A stretch of DNA of 42,837 bases from Phytohabitans maris (GCF_031085175.1 NZ_JAVHUY010000067.1:1-42837); one strand, 5' to 3'. Numbered from the stretch's first letter, positions 1 through 8,831 are shown. Numbers and translations: made by a program. The notes: a model not told the origin generated them from the letters alone.

Positions 1-93
1 CCAGACGCGGCGTGGGCACGCCCGGCCCGGGGAGGCGGGTGGTTCGGGGTGCTGCCACTGCGCTTCCCTTCGACCCCGACCGGTTGTCCGCCC

Positions 94-115
94 GCCGGAT
101 GGGGGGAAATCCGGC
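94..115. terminator. Weak hairpin downstream of the GNAT gene
   Basis: A 7-bp perfect inverted repeat (GCCGGAT / ATCCGGC) encloses an 8-base loop. It lies about 105 bases past the stop of the minus-strand acetyltransferase gene and could end that transcript, but there is no T-tract. Nothing else recognisable was found in bases 1-221. Confidence 0.25.
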
Positions 116-221
116 CGGCAGACAGTCCATAGTGGAGCGCCAAGACGGGTTGTTGTCGGCGTGGCCTCCAGTCGGGTAGTGAGCAGGACCCATGCACGCA
201 CGCCGGTACAGGTTTCGAGCA

Positions 222-938
222 CTAGCCTGGAACGACGCCGTCGACCACCGTCGACCCTCCAATCTGCGATGTCCGCTCATCGTGTGCGACAGCACGTCGC
301 ACCATCCCCCACATCGGCGGTCCGCTATCGGGAAGGAAAAACGGGGTCCCCCGACGTGGTTGGTAGCCATGCCGGACGTACAGGTCGACCGCACCGGACG
401 AGGTGGCGACCAGGTAGGCGGGCAGGCCCGCCGTGTCGAGTCGCTCGTTGCGGTGGCGCAGCAACGCGCTGCCCAGGCCGGTGCACTGCCGGTCCGGGTG
501 GACGCCGAGCCAGGCCAGGTAGTGGTGCGGTGTGCGGGGATGGTGGGCGGCGAAGGTGTCGTCGAGGAGCCGGAACCGGTCCGCGTACGGGCCGCAGGCG
601 GTGGTGCGGAGCTGGTCGTAGGCGGCCAGGTCCGGTGGGGTGTAGGCGTAGTCGAACCAGACCGAGGCCGCGTCGACCGGGTCGGTGACTTCGATGTAGC
701 CGTGTGCGAGGGTGAAGCCGACCAGCGCGCGGCACAGCCGCTGGTAGACGGTGCGGCGTTCGTCCCGGTCGGGTATCAGCCACGGGGCGTCGGGGGTGTC
801 CAGGAACGCCTCGACCAGGATCTTGGTGATCTGGTCGGTGTCCGCGCTGGTGGCGATACGGACGTGCGGGCCGGCGGGTGTGTCGGTCACGGCAGGGGTT
901 TCCTCACAGGTGTCGTCGGTCGAAGCGGGGGTCTTCAT
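222..938 (-). CDS. GNAT family N-acetyltransferase
   Basis: This 238-residue protein has a single GNAT domain over about residues 25-215. The acetyl-CoA loop is visible as R150-QCTGLG followed by the helix SALLRHRNERLD, and the C-terminal part has the usual LYVRHGYQ strand. GNAT enzymes transfer acetyl from acetyl-CoA to an amine; the substrate cannot be told here. The start MKTPASTDD is chosen because its ATG overlaps the TGA of the upstream permease relic (ATGA, 936-940), so the gene was once translationally coupled to a transporter. A longer in-frame start near 1082 would give an Arg/Pro-rich extension that looks non-coding. With the transporter now truncated, how the gene is expressed today is unclear. 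Confidence 0.85.
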   Translation of the reverse strand: MKTPASTDDTCEETPAVTDTPAGPHVRIATSADTDQITKILVEAFLDTPDAPWLIPDRDERRTVYQRLCRALVGFTLAHGYIEVTDPVDAASVWFDYAYTPPDLAAYDQLRTTACGPYADRFRLLDDTFAAHHPRTPHHYLAWLGVHPDRQCTGLGSALLRHRNERLDTAGLPAYLVATSSGAVDLYVRHGYQPRRGTPFFLPDSGPPMWGMVRRAVAHDERTSQIGGSTVVDGVVPG

Positions 939-1519
939 CAGCGGTTCACCGAAGCGGCGGTGGTGGGTGCGTCGGCGCCGCTGCCGACCCGGGCGTACAC
1001 GTCGGGGCGGGTACGGTGCAGCCAAGCCGCCAACGCCAGCCCGGCCAGAGCGGCGGCCAGGTAGCCGCCGGGAATCACCCACCGGGCCGGCGAGCCGGGA
1101 TCGACGTCGAGCAGGATGGGGAACTGGTCCAGGCTGGCAACCAGGACGACGGCCAGCAGCACCCCGGAGATCGTCGGGGCGACCCGCCGGTGCAAGGCGG
1201 TCTCGCCGGTGAACGGGGTCCGGTGGAAGTAGACGATCACCGCGACGCTGGTGGCGGTCATCAGGATCAGCACACCGAACCCGCCCGCCACGGTCCCCCA
1301 GAACAGCAGGTGGGTCAGCGGGTCGTCGAACCCGGCCGCGAGGTAGCCGACCAACACCACGACCGCGATGAGGCTATGCACCAGGGACGCACGGGCGGGT
1401 GCACCGGTGTGCCGTCCCGCAGTGCCCAACACGGCGGGCAGGACACCTTCGCGGCCCAACGCGTACAGGTAGCGGCAGGCAACCCCGGTCTCGGTCAGGC
1501 GTGCGGCGGCGGCCGGGGC
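938..1519 (-). pseudogene. APC-type amino-acid permease, C-terminal relic
   Basis: The reading frame opens right after a stop at 1520-1522 and runs about 193 codons. It begins with a sequence like the middle of APC-superfamily permeases (RYLYALGREGVLP, normally in the cytoplasmic loop after about TM8), then has four hydrophobic segments and a hydrophilic tail. Full members have about 12 membrane helices and 450-500 residues, so roughly the first 60 percent is missing. No start codon with a ribosome site precedes the conserved part; a TTG at 1457-1459 is the first possible start. Its stop overlaps the ATG of the GNAT gene. Most likely a remnant left by a deletion or insertion whose break lies near 1520. 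Confidence 0.7.
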
Positions 1520-1738
1520 CTAGATCAGGCAGCTGCCATCGATTGGTGCGTGCGGCACGTTCAGGTCAATCCCCACCCCGCGAGCCGACCCACGCCTCAC
1601 ACCCCTGTGCGGTGCCTTGTGGATGGCGACCAACTGCTTGAGGGCGTCCGATGTGAAGTCGAGCTGAAACAGAAATGAAAGTGGTGTTCGACATTCTGGT
1701 GCCGAAGCATTCTGTGAAGAGAGGGAAGGCCAGGGCAC

Positions 1739-2044
1739 ATGACGAAAATCAAGCGCGTACTCATGCACGCGTTGGTGGTGACCGCCATCGCGGTGGTGGC
1801 GCCGCTGGCGGCGAGCGGGCCCGCGGCTGCGGCACCGGTGACCAGCGAAAGCGTAGCCGCGGAGACCTGTGGCTGGCTCGGCGGTGAGACGTATAACCAC
1901 TGCGGTAACACTCACGTTGTTCTCCGGGCGACGGATTTCTGGGGCACGGACTACTACCCGTGTGTGGGGCCAGGCAGAACCCACCTGGGCTACCTTTCGA
2001 CGTGGGTCATCCGGTACGCCGTATACATCGGATACACCTGCTAA
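1739..2044 (+). CDS. Small secreted four-cysteine protein, DUF6355-like
   Basis: This 101-residue protein has a classic Sec signal peptide (positively charged start MTKIKR, hydrophobic core, A-A-A-A-P cleavage region near residue 32). The mature part of about 65 residues has four cysteines: ETCGW, YNHCG, YYPCVGPGRT and a C-terminal GYTC. The CGW / YNHC / CVGPG / YIGxxC spacing matches what I recall of the actinobacterial DUF6355 family, small secreted proteins of unknown role sometimes labelled natural product biosynthesis proteins; that label is weak. Two disulfides are likely. A purine-rich ribosome site (GAGAGGGAAGG) precedes the ATG. It is the only intact gene between two relics. Confidence 0.75.
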   Translation: MTKIKRVLMHALVVTAIAVVAPLAASGPAAAAPVTSESVAAETCGWLGGETYNHCGNTHVVLRATDFWGTDYYPCVGPGRTHLGYLSTWVIRYAVYIGYTC

Positions 2045-2064
2045 AACCTCTCCGGAATGTCCGG

Positions 2065-2115
2065 CAAATACCGGCGTTGGTCGCGCGGAGCAACGGGCGG
2101 CCACGCCGGTATTTG
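2065..2115 (+). repeat. 13-bp perfect inverted repeat after the DUF6355-like gene
   Basis: CAAATACCGGCGT at 2065-2077 pairs exactly with ACGCCGGTATTTG at 2103-2115, with a 25-base loop. It starts 21 bases after the stop codon and could act as a transcription terminator. The long loop and lack of a T-run leave open a role as a protein-binding site or the scar of a mobile element. Confidence 0.45.
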
Positions 2116-2146
2116 GGCTGGGGAGGCCAGCGCCACCCGGGCGACC

Positions 2147-2425
2147 GGGCCGGCGATCGGTGGGCTGCAACCGGAGGTGGCGGTCTACGCGACGCGCGGC
2201 GTTCCGGGAGGCGGTCGCGGTCCAGGACGGGCCGGCCGTCGAGGTGGTCGCCCGGCCGGCCGAGCAGGGGCGGTGACCGTGGAGGACGGAGTAAGCGGCG
2301 TCGGCGACGCGATCGCGAAGACACTCCGCGACGCCGGCCTCACGGTCCCGGTGCGCGACGTGGGCATCGAGCGCGGCCGGCCCGCACACGGCAGCCGCGG
2401 CAAGGCGCTGAGTTCATCTGATCTT
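2147..2425 (+). pseudogene. dxs: Decayed 3' remnant of 1-deoxy-D-xylulose-5-phosphate synthase
   Basis: Three pieces resembling the transketolase-like second half of actinobacterial DXS follow each other with gaps and frame changes. At 2156-2197 there is IGGLQPEVAVYATR (DXS has a similar IEGLxPVVAVYAT). In another frame at 2202-2273 there is FREAVAVQDGPAVEV (DXS: LREAVAVDDGPTVV). Back in the first frame, from about 2270, there is AVTVEDGVSGVGDAI, then AKTLRDAGLTVPVRDVGI and HGSRGKAL, like the C-terminal domain of DXS. The rest, including thiamine-binding parts, is absent and stretches between the pieces are deleted. It cannot make an enzyme. Recognition is from memory of the family, not from a search. 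Confidence 0.6.
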
Positions 2426-2582
2426 GATGCGGGTCGCGTTGTCGGCGTTGTGCGTATCAGCTGGTGCGGTGGCCACCAACCTTCGCCGGCGTCGGGTGCC
2501 AGCGGCCGGAGGGCCGCCGGTCACCCGTTGAACGTTAGTGGCCACCGCGCCAGGCGGTCCCAGCGAGCCGGAGGGTTGTTTA

Positions 2583-2600
2583 TAAACGCGCGTTCGTTTA
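2583..2600. promoter_or_regulatory. Palindromic operator before the SDR-TetR pair
   Basis: TAAACG-N6-CGTTTA is a perfect 6-bp-arm palindrome ending 10 bases before the SDR start codon. TetR-family repressors typically bind such sites, and the second gene of this pair encodes one, so autoregulation of both genes is the natural reading. No Shine-Dalgarno sequence lies between the palindrome and the ATG, so a leaderless or short-leader transcript is possible. Confidence 0.6.
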
Positions 2601-2610
2601 CGTTGGTCGT

Positions 2611-3528
2611 ATGCCTACGGATGACCACCCTCTCGCGGGCCGGGTAGCGCTTGTCGCCGGCTCCACGCGCGGCTGCGGCCGCGCGATCGCTATCGAACTC
2701 GGCGCGCTCGGCGCCACCGTCTATGGCAGTGGGCGCTCCACGCGGGCCGGGCGCTCACCGATGAACCGCCCGGAGACCATCGAGGACACGGCCGAACTCG
2801 TCACGGCCGCCGGTGGGGAAGGTATCGCTGTGCGATGTGACCACACCGACGCGGACGACGTCCGCGCGCTCGTGGGACGCATCCGCAGCGACCACGCGCG
2901 ACTCGACATCCTGGTCAACGACGTCTGGGGCGGGGATCCGTTCGTCCAGTGGGACGAGCCGTTGTGGGAGCATCCGATCGACGCGACACTCGGTGTCCTG
3001 CGCAACGGCGTCGAAACGCACCTGATCACGAACCACTTCGCGATCCCGCTCATGCTCGAGGGCGCCGCCGATGGCCTCGTGGTCGAGGTGGGCGACGGCA
3101 AGTACGACGTGCCGTACCGCGGGAACATGCCGTACGACCTCGTCAAGACGGCTGTTGCTCGGATGGGCCAAACGCTCGCCCATGATCTCGGGCCACACGG
3201 CGTCACGGCCTTGACCGTCACACCCGGATACCTACGCTCGGAATCGATGCTCGACTACTTCGGCGTCACGGAGCAGACCTGGCGCGAGGCGGCCGAGCGA
3301 GTCCCGTTCTTCGACCACTCCGAGACGCCGCACCTGCTCGGACGCGGGATCGCCGCCCTTGCGGCCGACGCTGAACGGCACCGGTTCGCCGGTCAGTGCC
3401 TCGGCTCGTGGGATCTCATGCGCGCCTACGACCTGGTGGACGCCGACGGCAGCCGACCGGATTGGGGCGCCGTCGACCTGGAGGCCCGTCTGCAGACCCT
3501 GGCCAGCGGGATGCCGGCTCCCGCCTGA
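2611..3528 (+). CDS. SDR family NAD(P)-dependent oxidoreductase
   Basis: This 305-residue protein has a Rossmann N-terminus with the glycine-rich loop A-G-S-T-R-G-C-G (residues 16-23) and the catalytic Y-x-x-x-K as Y175-DLV-K179, so it belongs to the short-chain dehydrogenase/reductase superfamily. The usual serine upstream of the tyrosine falls in a divergent stretch (VEVGDGKYD), so the substrate and even the activity are uncertain. Close relatives are annotated only as SDR oxidoreductases. Its TGA overlaps the ATG of the tetR gene by one base (TGATG), so the two are one translation unit. The pair fits a repressor-controlled detoxification or stress reductase, which is inference. Confidence 0.85.
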   Translation: MPTDDHPLAGRVALVAGSTRGCGRAIAIELGALGATVYGSGRSTRAGRSPMNRPETIEDTAELVTAAGGEGIAVRCDHTDADDVRALVGRIRSDHARLDILVNDVWGGDPFVQWDEPLWEHPIDATLGVLRNGVETHLITNHFAIPLMLEGAADGLVVEVGDGKYDVPYRGNMPYDLVKTAVARMGQTLAHDLGPHGVTALTVTPGYLRSESMLDYFGVTEQTWREAAERVPFFDHSETPHLLGRGIAALAADAERHRFAGQCLGSWDLMRAYDLVDADGSRPDWGAVDLEARLQTLASGMPAPA

Positions 3529-4193
3529 TGCCACGCCCACGAACGATCAGCGACGAAGCCGTCCTGGACGCCGTGCTCGCCCTCGCCCAGCGCATCGGCC
3601 CGGCAAACGTGACATTCGCCGCGGCCGCCGCGGAGGTCGGCCTATCCGCCGCGACACTCGTCCAGCGCTTCGGGACCAAGCGTGAACTCCTGCTCGCCGC
3701 CGACAAACGAGGCATCGACCTCTGGATCGGCGCCTTGGACCGCTCGACGGCCACCTCGCCGCTCGCCCGCATCATCGAAGGGCTGGTGCTCGCCGTCGAC
3801 CCGGTCGCCACCCCCGAGCAGCTGGCCAACTCGGTCGCGATGCTCCAGCTTGACCTCGCCGATCCCGACTTCCACGCCGAGACTCTGCGTGGAGCGCGTA
3901 CCGTCCGCGCCCGAATCATGCGCAACCTGGACGCCGCCCTCGCGGCCGGTGAGCTACGCACCGGCACCGAAATCGCGACGCTCGCGACGCTCGTCGAAAC
4001 CACCTACCACGGCGCGATGATCGGCTGGGCGATCCATCGCGAGAGCACCCTCGCCAACTGGATGCGCGACCAGCTCGATGCCGTACTCGCACCGCACCGA
4101 ACCGCGAACCGGAAGACCGCAGAAGCACCGCAGCTAGCCTCAGGCTCGACGTCGGCGCGGCCCCGGGCCGGACAGCGTTCTGGTGGGCGTTGA
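3528..4193 (+). CDS. TetR family transcriptional repressor
   Basis: This 221-residue protein has an N-terminal TetR helix-turn-helix (residues about 8-55: VLDAVLALAQRIGPANVTF, then VGLSAATLVQRFGTKRELL) and a helical ligand-binding C-terminal domain. Start MPRPRTISDEAV is chosen because its ATG overlaps the upstream stop; an upstream in-frame start would encode Arg/Pro-rich filler. It very likely represses its own operon through the palindrome at 2583-2600. The last about 25 residues (after LDAVLAPHR) are low-complexity. It converges on the peptidase-like gene with only 27 bases between the stops. Confidence 0.88.
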   Translation: MPRPRTISDEAVLDAVLALAQRIGPANVTFAAAAAEVGLSAATLVQRFGTKRELLLAADKRGIDLWIGALDRSTATSPLARIIEGLVLAVDPVATPEQLANSVAMLQLDLADPDFHAETLRGARTVRARIMRNLDAALAAGELRTGTEIATLATLVETTYHGAMIGWAIHRESTLANWMRDQLDAVLAPHRTANRKTAEAPQLASGSTSARPRAGQRSGGR

Positions 4194-4220
4194 GGGACGC
4201 GGCGGCTCAGCGCGCGTTCG

Positions 4221-5480
4221 CTACGGGATGGCTCTGGCCACGATGGCGTGGACCTGACCGACGATCGCGGAGCGCTGCTGCTCGAAACCTGGGTCGGTGA
4301 TGTCGGCGGGGTCGGCTGGCGAGCCGAGCGTCGGTGTGTGGACGTGCCCGCCGGCCGGTGCGCCGGCGGTGCCGGCCAGTAGCAGCGTGTTGCGGTACGC
4401 CACCTCGTTCGACAGGTAGCCGCCGCCGCTGCCTTCCACCGCGACCGACCCGGCGGTCGGCCCGTCCGGCCGCGGCTGCGGGTCGGTGGCGCCAGCCGGG
4501 ATCTCCCACACCGACGGGTTGATGTTGATCGGGAACGGGTTCGCGCCGACCGCCTGCATGGCCCGCAGTGGCAGCGACGTACGCAGGAACTCCGGGCCAG
4601 GGCCGACGCCGGGGAAGACGGTGGGCGCGGTGAACGTGCCACCACCTTGCACGTTGTTGTTGTCGCCGATGCTGTCGACCGAACGGCGGCGTCCGTTGAA
4701 CACCTCCAAGTCGAACTCGCTGCGGCCCTGGCTGACGGTTGTGATCGCATCAGCCCGCTGCGGGCCCGTCGCGATGTGCGGCCTGATGGCCTCCTCGGCG
4801 ATGCCGCGGTCGAAGTCCGCGTACCGGACCGGGAACACGACGGTCTGCACCTGTATCCGCACGCCGTTCACCGTCAGGACCTGGCCGTCAAGGGTCAGCG
4901 CGGCGGCCCCGGACGGGTTGCCCCGGCGGATCTCGTCGTCCAGCAGAAAGGGGTCGAAGCCGGTGACGAACAGCCGCCGCCCAGCGCCGCTGTCGAACGC
5001 GCTGCTGGTGATGCCGCGCGAGGCACGCTCGAGCGACCGCTCCAGCACCGCCCGGCGCGAGGCCGACAACCCATGGGTGGGCACCCACCGGCGCAGGGCA
5101 CGGGTCATGCCCAACCTGGCCCAGTACAGCGGCCGGTCGTCGTCCGCGGCGAGCTGACCACCGCCCGCGGGGCCGGCCTGGGCCCGGTCGACCGCCGCCT
5201 CCCACAGCCGCCCGGCGTGCGTGGTGACCACCTGCGAAGCCTGGGTGTAGCTGGTCGTCGCGCACAGCGCGGCGGCGAACGCCGTCACCCGCGCGTCGAA
5301 CCCGCTCCGGGCCAGGATCTGCCCAGGCACCGCCTGGCTCTCCAGACGCTCTTCCTCCACCGTGAGCGGCGCGGTGCCAGTGGTGCACGCGGCCGCCGCC
5401 GGCACCGCCGGCAGGGCAAGTGCGCCGATCCCCGCCACCAACGCCGCGCAGGCAGCACCGCCTAGTCGGGTCGCCCTCAT
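4221..5480 (-). CDS. Secreted pyroglutamyl-peptidase I (C15)-like protein
   Basis: This 419-residue protein has a Sec signal peptide (residues 1-31, ending PAAAAC) and an alpha-helical region to about 165, then a C15 peptidase-like domain (169-390) that opens with VTGFDPF and NPSGA. C15 enzymes remove N-terminal pyroglutamate with a Glu-Cys-His triad. The Glu (E259 in SEFDLEVFNGR) and His (H381 in GGHVHTP) are present, but the position of the nucleophile, normally Cys in a Y-x-C-N motif, is Ser (YLS357NEVAYR). It may therefore be a serine variant or a non-catalytic binder. Most C15 enzymes are about 200-220 residues and cytoplasmic; this one is twice as long and exported. Ribosome site GGAGGA is well spaced before the ATG. 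Confidence 0.75.
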   Translation of the reverse strand: MRATRLGGAACAALVAGIGALALPAVPAAAACTTGTAPLTVEEERLESQAVPGQILARSGFDARVTAFAAALCATTSYTQASQVVTTHAGRLWEAAVDRAQAGPAGGGQLAADDDRPLYWARLGMTRALRRWVPTHGLSASRRAVLERSLERASRGITSSAFDSGAGRRLFVTGFDPFLLDDEIRRGNPSGAAALTLDGQVLTVNGVRIQVQTVVFPVRYADFDRGIAEEAIRPHIATGPQRADAITTVSQGRSEFDLEVFNGRRRSVDSIGDNNNVQGGGTFTAPTVFPGVGPGPEFLRTSLPLRAMQAVGANPFPININPSVWEIPAGATDPQPRPDGPTAGSVAVEGSGGGYLSNEVAYRNTLLLAGTAGAPAGGHVHTPTLGSPADPADITDPGFEQQRSAIVGQVHAIVARAIP

Positions 5481-5760
5481 CGCAAGTCCTCCCCAAAACC
5501 CGAAGCGAAGATTCTCCCGAACGCAGACAGAGTAAAGGCACGCCGGGCTTGGACGGCCGCGGCGAGCGGGATGGTCGGCGCGGACCGAAGAAAAGGGTTC
5601 GCGGGCACCGCGGCGACACGGTACCGTCGTGCGTGGTGGTTTCCCGGCCGCCTCTGGGTCCGCGGGCAGAGCTGCAAGCTCACCGGTTCGTCAAGCAAGC
5701 CGACGGCATGTCTTTCCTGCCCGATGTCGCGGACCCGCGGGCGACGAGGGAAGGACTGCC

Positions 5761-7272
5761 TTGTCCGATCAGTCGCGTGCGTTTCCCGACCGGCCGAGTC
5801 TTCGGTTTCTCAAGCTCGAGGCCAAACGCCGCCTCTCCGCCGGGGAATACACCACGCTCCACCAGGCCCAGCTGGCGATCGCTCGTGAGCACGGGCTGCC
5901 GAGCTGGACCGCACTCAAGGAACACATCGAGGCCGCGGGTCCGGCCAGCCACGCCCTCACGCAGATGCGATGGGTGATGTCCCGCTTCGCCACAGCCGAC
6001 GCCCCGGAATGGACGGCCCCCAGCGAGGAGGAACTACGCCAACACTTCGACGACCGCTACCTGGCCCTCGTGCCGCCGGACTGGCTGACCGGCCTGTTCA
6101 GGACGGTGGCCAGGCAACTGCGCGAGGGCATCACCGACGTGCGGGCCGAGCCGCTGCGCCTACGCGCACGGATCGCCGACCTGCGGGTCGAGGCCGCTAC
6201 CGAGGCCGAGCCGCCGCACCGGCTTCGCCAGCTGCGGTTGTATCCGCTGGAGCGGAAGGTCGAAGACCAGCGCGTGGCGGCACCGCCCACACACGTCTTC
6301 GGCGCCGTGCCGCCAGAGGCGCAGGCGGTGGCTGGAGATTCGTACGCCGAGCTGGGTCTGGTCGGACTCATCGTCGCCGGCGGGACCGGTGACGGTTTCG
6401 GGTGGGCGACCGCACGGGGTTGGGCCAGCCTCGACCGCGATGAGGTGCTGCTGCCCGAGCACCGGTTCCCGGCGTACTCGATCACCAAGCTGGTCACCGC
6501 GACCGCCGTCCTGCGGCTGGTCGCGGACGGGCGGGTACGGCTGGACGAGCCCGCGAACGCGTACCTGCACACCATCCGGCTCGCCGACGACGCCGTCACC
6601 GTACGGGAGCTGCTGTCCCACACCGGCGGCGTCGACAGCCCCACGGCGATGTTCGCCGACCGTGTCCCCGACCTGGTGTCGATCACCGGACCGGTCGCGG
6701 CGTGCGGCGGCCCACGCGGCACGTTCACCTACGGCCACGGCGGGTACGCGCTGCTCGGACAGCTGATCGCCGACGTCACCGCAGCGCGCTACGAGGACGC
6801 GGCCACCCGCATGGTGCTCCAGCCCCTCGGTATGCGCGCTTCGGGGTTTCCGCACAGCCCTCCGGCCAGCACCGTGGCCATCGGTCACCGCCTCACGGAC
6901 GAGGGGGTGTTCGAGCCCGTACCGGCATCCGTCTTCACCATGCCGGCCGCGGGTGGTCTGTGGAGTACGGCGGCTGATCTGGTCCGCTTCGGCCTCGGCT
7001 GGCCCTCGCTGCTGCCCGACCCGCTCGCCCGCGAGGCACTGCGGCCGCAGGCCGAGCGGGACGACAGCCCCGGTGGCCAGGCGGGACTCGGCTGGGGGCT
7101 CGTGCTGCCCAAGGACGTCGCCGGACACCCCGGCGCCGGGTCCGGCTGCTCCGCGTCCCTGACCGTCAGACCAAGCCTCGCCGGCCGGGGCGGCCAGACC
7201 TGGGTCGTGTTCACCAACCGGCAGGTCCTGGTCGAAGCCATCAACGAGCGCCTCGCCCTCCCGATCACCTGA
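5761..7272 (+). CDS. Serine hydrolase, beta-lactamase/class C fold
   Basis: I start this at TTG 5761, because GAGGGAAGGA sits 4-15 bases upstream and the conserved sequence begins right after; a farther start at 5629 would add a non-conserved basic stretch. The 503-residue product opens with about 60 residues (LKLEAKRRL, then AQLAIAREHGLPSWTALKEHI), an N-terminal helical module seen on several bacterial proteins. From about 200 it is a penicillin-binding/beta-lactamase domain: catalytic S240-x-x-K243 in YSITK, Y324-G-H in place of Y-x-N, and LLSHTGGV. The family includes esterases and D-amino peptidases; the substrate is unknown. No signal peptide is seen, so it is probably cytoplasmic. Divergent from the C15-like gene across 280 bases with no clear promoter. 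Confidence 0.82.
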   Translation: MSDQSRAFPDRPSLRFLKLEAKRRLSAGEYTTLHQAQLAIAREHGLPSWTALKEHIEAAGPASHALTQMRWVMSRFATADAPEWTAPSEEELRQHFDDRYLALVPPDWLTGLFRTVARQLREGITDVRAEPLRLRARIADLRVEAATEAEPPHRLRQLRLYPLERKVEDQRVAAPPTHVFGAVPPEAQAVAGDSYAELGLVGLIVAGGTGDGFGWATARGWASLDRDEVLLPEHRFPAYSITKLVTATAVLRLVADGRVRLDEPANAYLHTIRLADDAVTVRELLSHTGGVDSPTAMFADRVPDLVSITGPVAACGGPRGTFTYGHGGYALLGQLIADVTAARYEDAATRMVLQPLGMRASGFPHSPPASTVAIGHRLTDEGVFEPVPASVFTMPAAGGLWSTAADLVRFGLGWPSLLPDPLAREALRPQAERDDSPGGQAGLGWGLVLPKDVAGHPGAGSGCSASLTVRPSLAGRGGQTWVVFTNRQVLVEAINERLALPIT

Positions 7273-7724
7273 CAAACCTCGTGCGGAGGGCGACGGTCAC
7301 GACAGGCCGGGCGATCCCGGCAGGCCAGCGCAAGGTGGTCGTGGTTTCACAACCTCGGCCGTTCGGTCGAAGTTTGCCGCCACTGCCGGCTCGATTCTTC
7401 GCCGGTCGGGCAGAGACCACATTGGACAATCAGCCGACGGTTCGACCGATGCGCCCGTTGGACGATCCGGGCTCCATGGGCGTGATGCCGGATAGCACGT
7501 GGCGGGTGGCCAGCCATATCGCGGTGCCGCGCACACCGAGCAGGACGCCGCGGTCGCGGCGCCGCTCACAGCCGGCGTGCTCCCATCACCGCGACCGCCG
7601 GCCCGCGGGTAGCTCGCGCCGAACCCGGCTCACCGAGAACGAGACATCGCGGTCGGACGATTTGTGCAACGCTGCATCCCGTTCGCGCGTCTTTGGCGGC
7701 GAAGCGGTCATTCTTGGGGGAGCG
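7273..7724 (+). other. 450-base intergenic stretch without a recognised gene
   Basis: Open frames on both strands here have no recognisable protein features and lack ribosome sites. I see no strong hairpin or promoter. It probably carries the promoter of the following membrane glycosyltransferase gene. Confidence 0.4.
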
Positions 7725-8831
7725 GTGACGGTCGTGCGGGTGCCAGGTCCGGTCAAGAGCGCGGCGCCGGCCCTGGGGGTGTTCGTCGGGCTGCATCTGG
7801 TCGGCCTGTTGGTGTTGGCGCTGATCTCGCACAAGGTCCACGGCTGGGACCTGCTCCACCTGCTCGGCAACAGGTACGACTCCCGGTGGTACGACCAGAT
7901 CGCCGTCCACGGATACGGGCGGCAGGCGCCCAAGTCATACGCGATGTTTCCGCTCTTCCCGGCCATGATGGCGGTGCTGGGACCGGTGACTCCGGGTCCA
8001 ACGTGGACGGCGGGAGTGCTCATCTCGTGGTGCGCGGGGCTGGCCGCGGCCTGGGGCCTCTACATGCTCGGCACCCACCTACGCGACCGGCGTACCGGCA
8101 TCCTGCTGGCCGCGTTGTGGGCGGTCCTGCCGCACGCGGTGATCGAGGTGTCCGCATACACGGAGAGCCTCTTCACGGCGTTCGCGGCGTGGGCGCTGTG
8201 GGCGTTGCTGACCCGGCGATGGGTGAGCGCCGGCATACTCACCCTCTTCGCCGGCCTGACCCGCCCCTCGGCGTCCGCGCTGGTGGCCGCGGTGGGGCTG
8301 GCGGCGGGAGTAGCCGTGCTGCGGCGGCAGGACGGCTGGCGGCCATGGCTGTGTGCGCTACTCGCGCCGGTCGGGTTCGTCGGCTACCTCGCCTGGGTGG
8401 GCGTGCGGATGGACCGTTGGGACGGGTACTTCTGGGTGCAGGCACACCGCTGGGGCTCGAGGTTCGACGGCGGCCGGTACACCGCCACCGCACTGGTCAA
8501 CTACCTCACCCGCCGCACCGACATCGCCATGTACACCTGCGCGTTCGTCCTGCTGACCGCGCTCGTGCTGCTCGCCCTGCTGGCCACGGAGCGCTGGCCG
8601 TGGCCGCTGATCGTGTACGCGGCGCTGCTGCTGGCCACCGTCATCGGCACCGCCGGCTACTTCCACTCCAAGGCGCGACTGCTGCTACCCGCGTTCACCC
8701 TGCTGCTGCCGCTGGCCGCGGGCATGGCCAACATCCGAACACGAAACGCGGCGCTGATCATCGGTGGCCTCGCCCTCACCTCGGCCTGGTACGGCTCGTA
8801 TCTCCTACTCATCTGGCGCTACTCGCCCTGA
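7725..8831 (+). CDS. PIG-V-like multi-pass membrane mannosyltransferase
   Basis: About 368 residues with 8-9 predicted transmembrane helices. A short luminal/outer loop after TM1 carries the DSRWYDQIAVHGY signature, followed by FPLFPAMMAVLG and YTESLFTAFAAWA, as in the mannosyltransferase PIG-V/GPI-mannosyltransferase-2-like family of actinobacteria. Such GT-C enzymes take polyprenyl-phosphate-linked sugars and act at the outer face of the membrane. The start is uncertain: GTG 7725 has GGGGGAG only two bases away, while GTG 7734 (MRVPGP) has better spacing. It converges on GT2-A. It may add mannose to a lipid, glycan or protein of the surface locus that follows. Confidence 0.72.
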   Translation: MTVVRVPGPVKSAAPALGVFVGLHLVGLLVLALISHKVHGWDLLHLLGNRYDSRWYDQIAVHGYGRQAPKSYAMFPLFPAMMAVLGPVTPGPTWTAGVLISWCAGLAAAWGLYMLGTHLRDRRTGILLAALWAVLPHAVIEVSAYTESLFTAFAAWALWALLTRRWVSAGILTLFAGLTRPSASALVAAVGLAAGVAVLRRQDGWRPWLCALLAPVGFVGYLAWVGVRMDRWDGYFWVQAHRWGSRFDGGRYTATALVNYLTRRTDIAMYTCAFVLLTALVLLALLATERWPWPLIVYAALLLATVIGTAGYFHSKARLLLPAFTLLLPLAAGMANIRTRNAALIIGGLALTSAWYGSYLLLIWRYSP

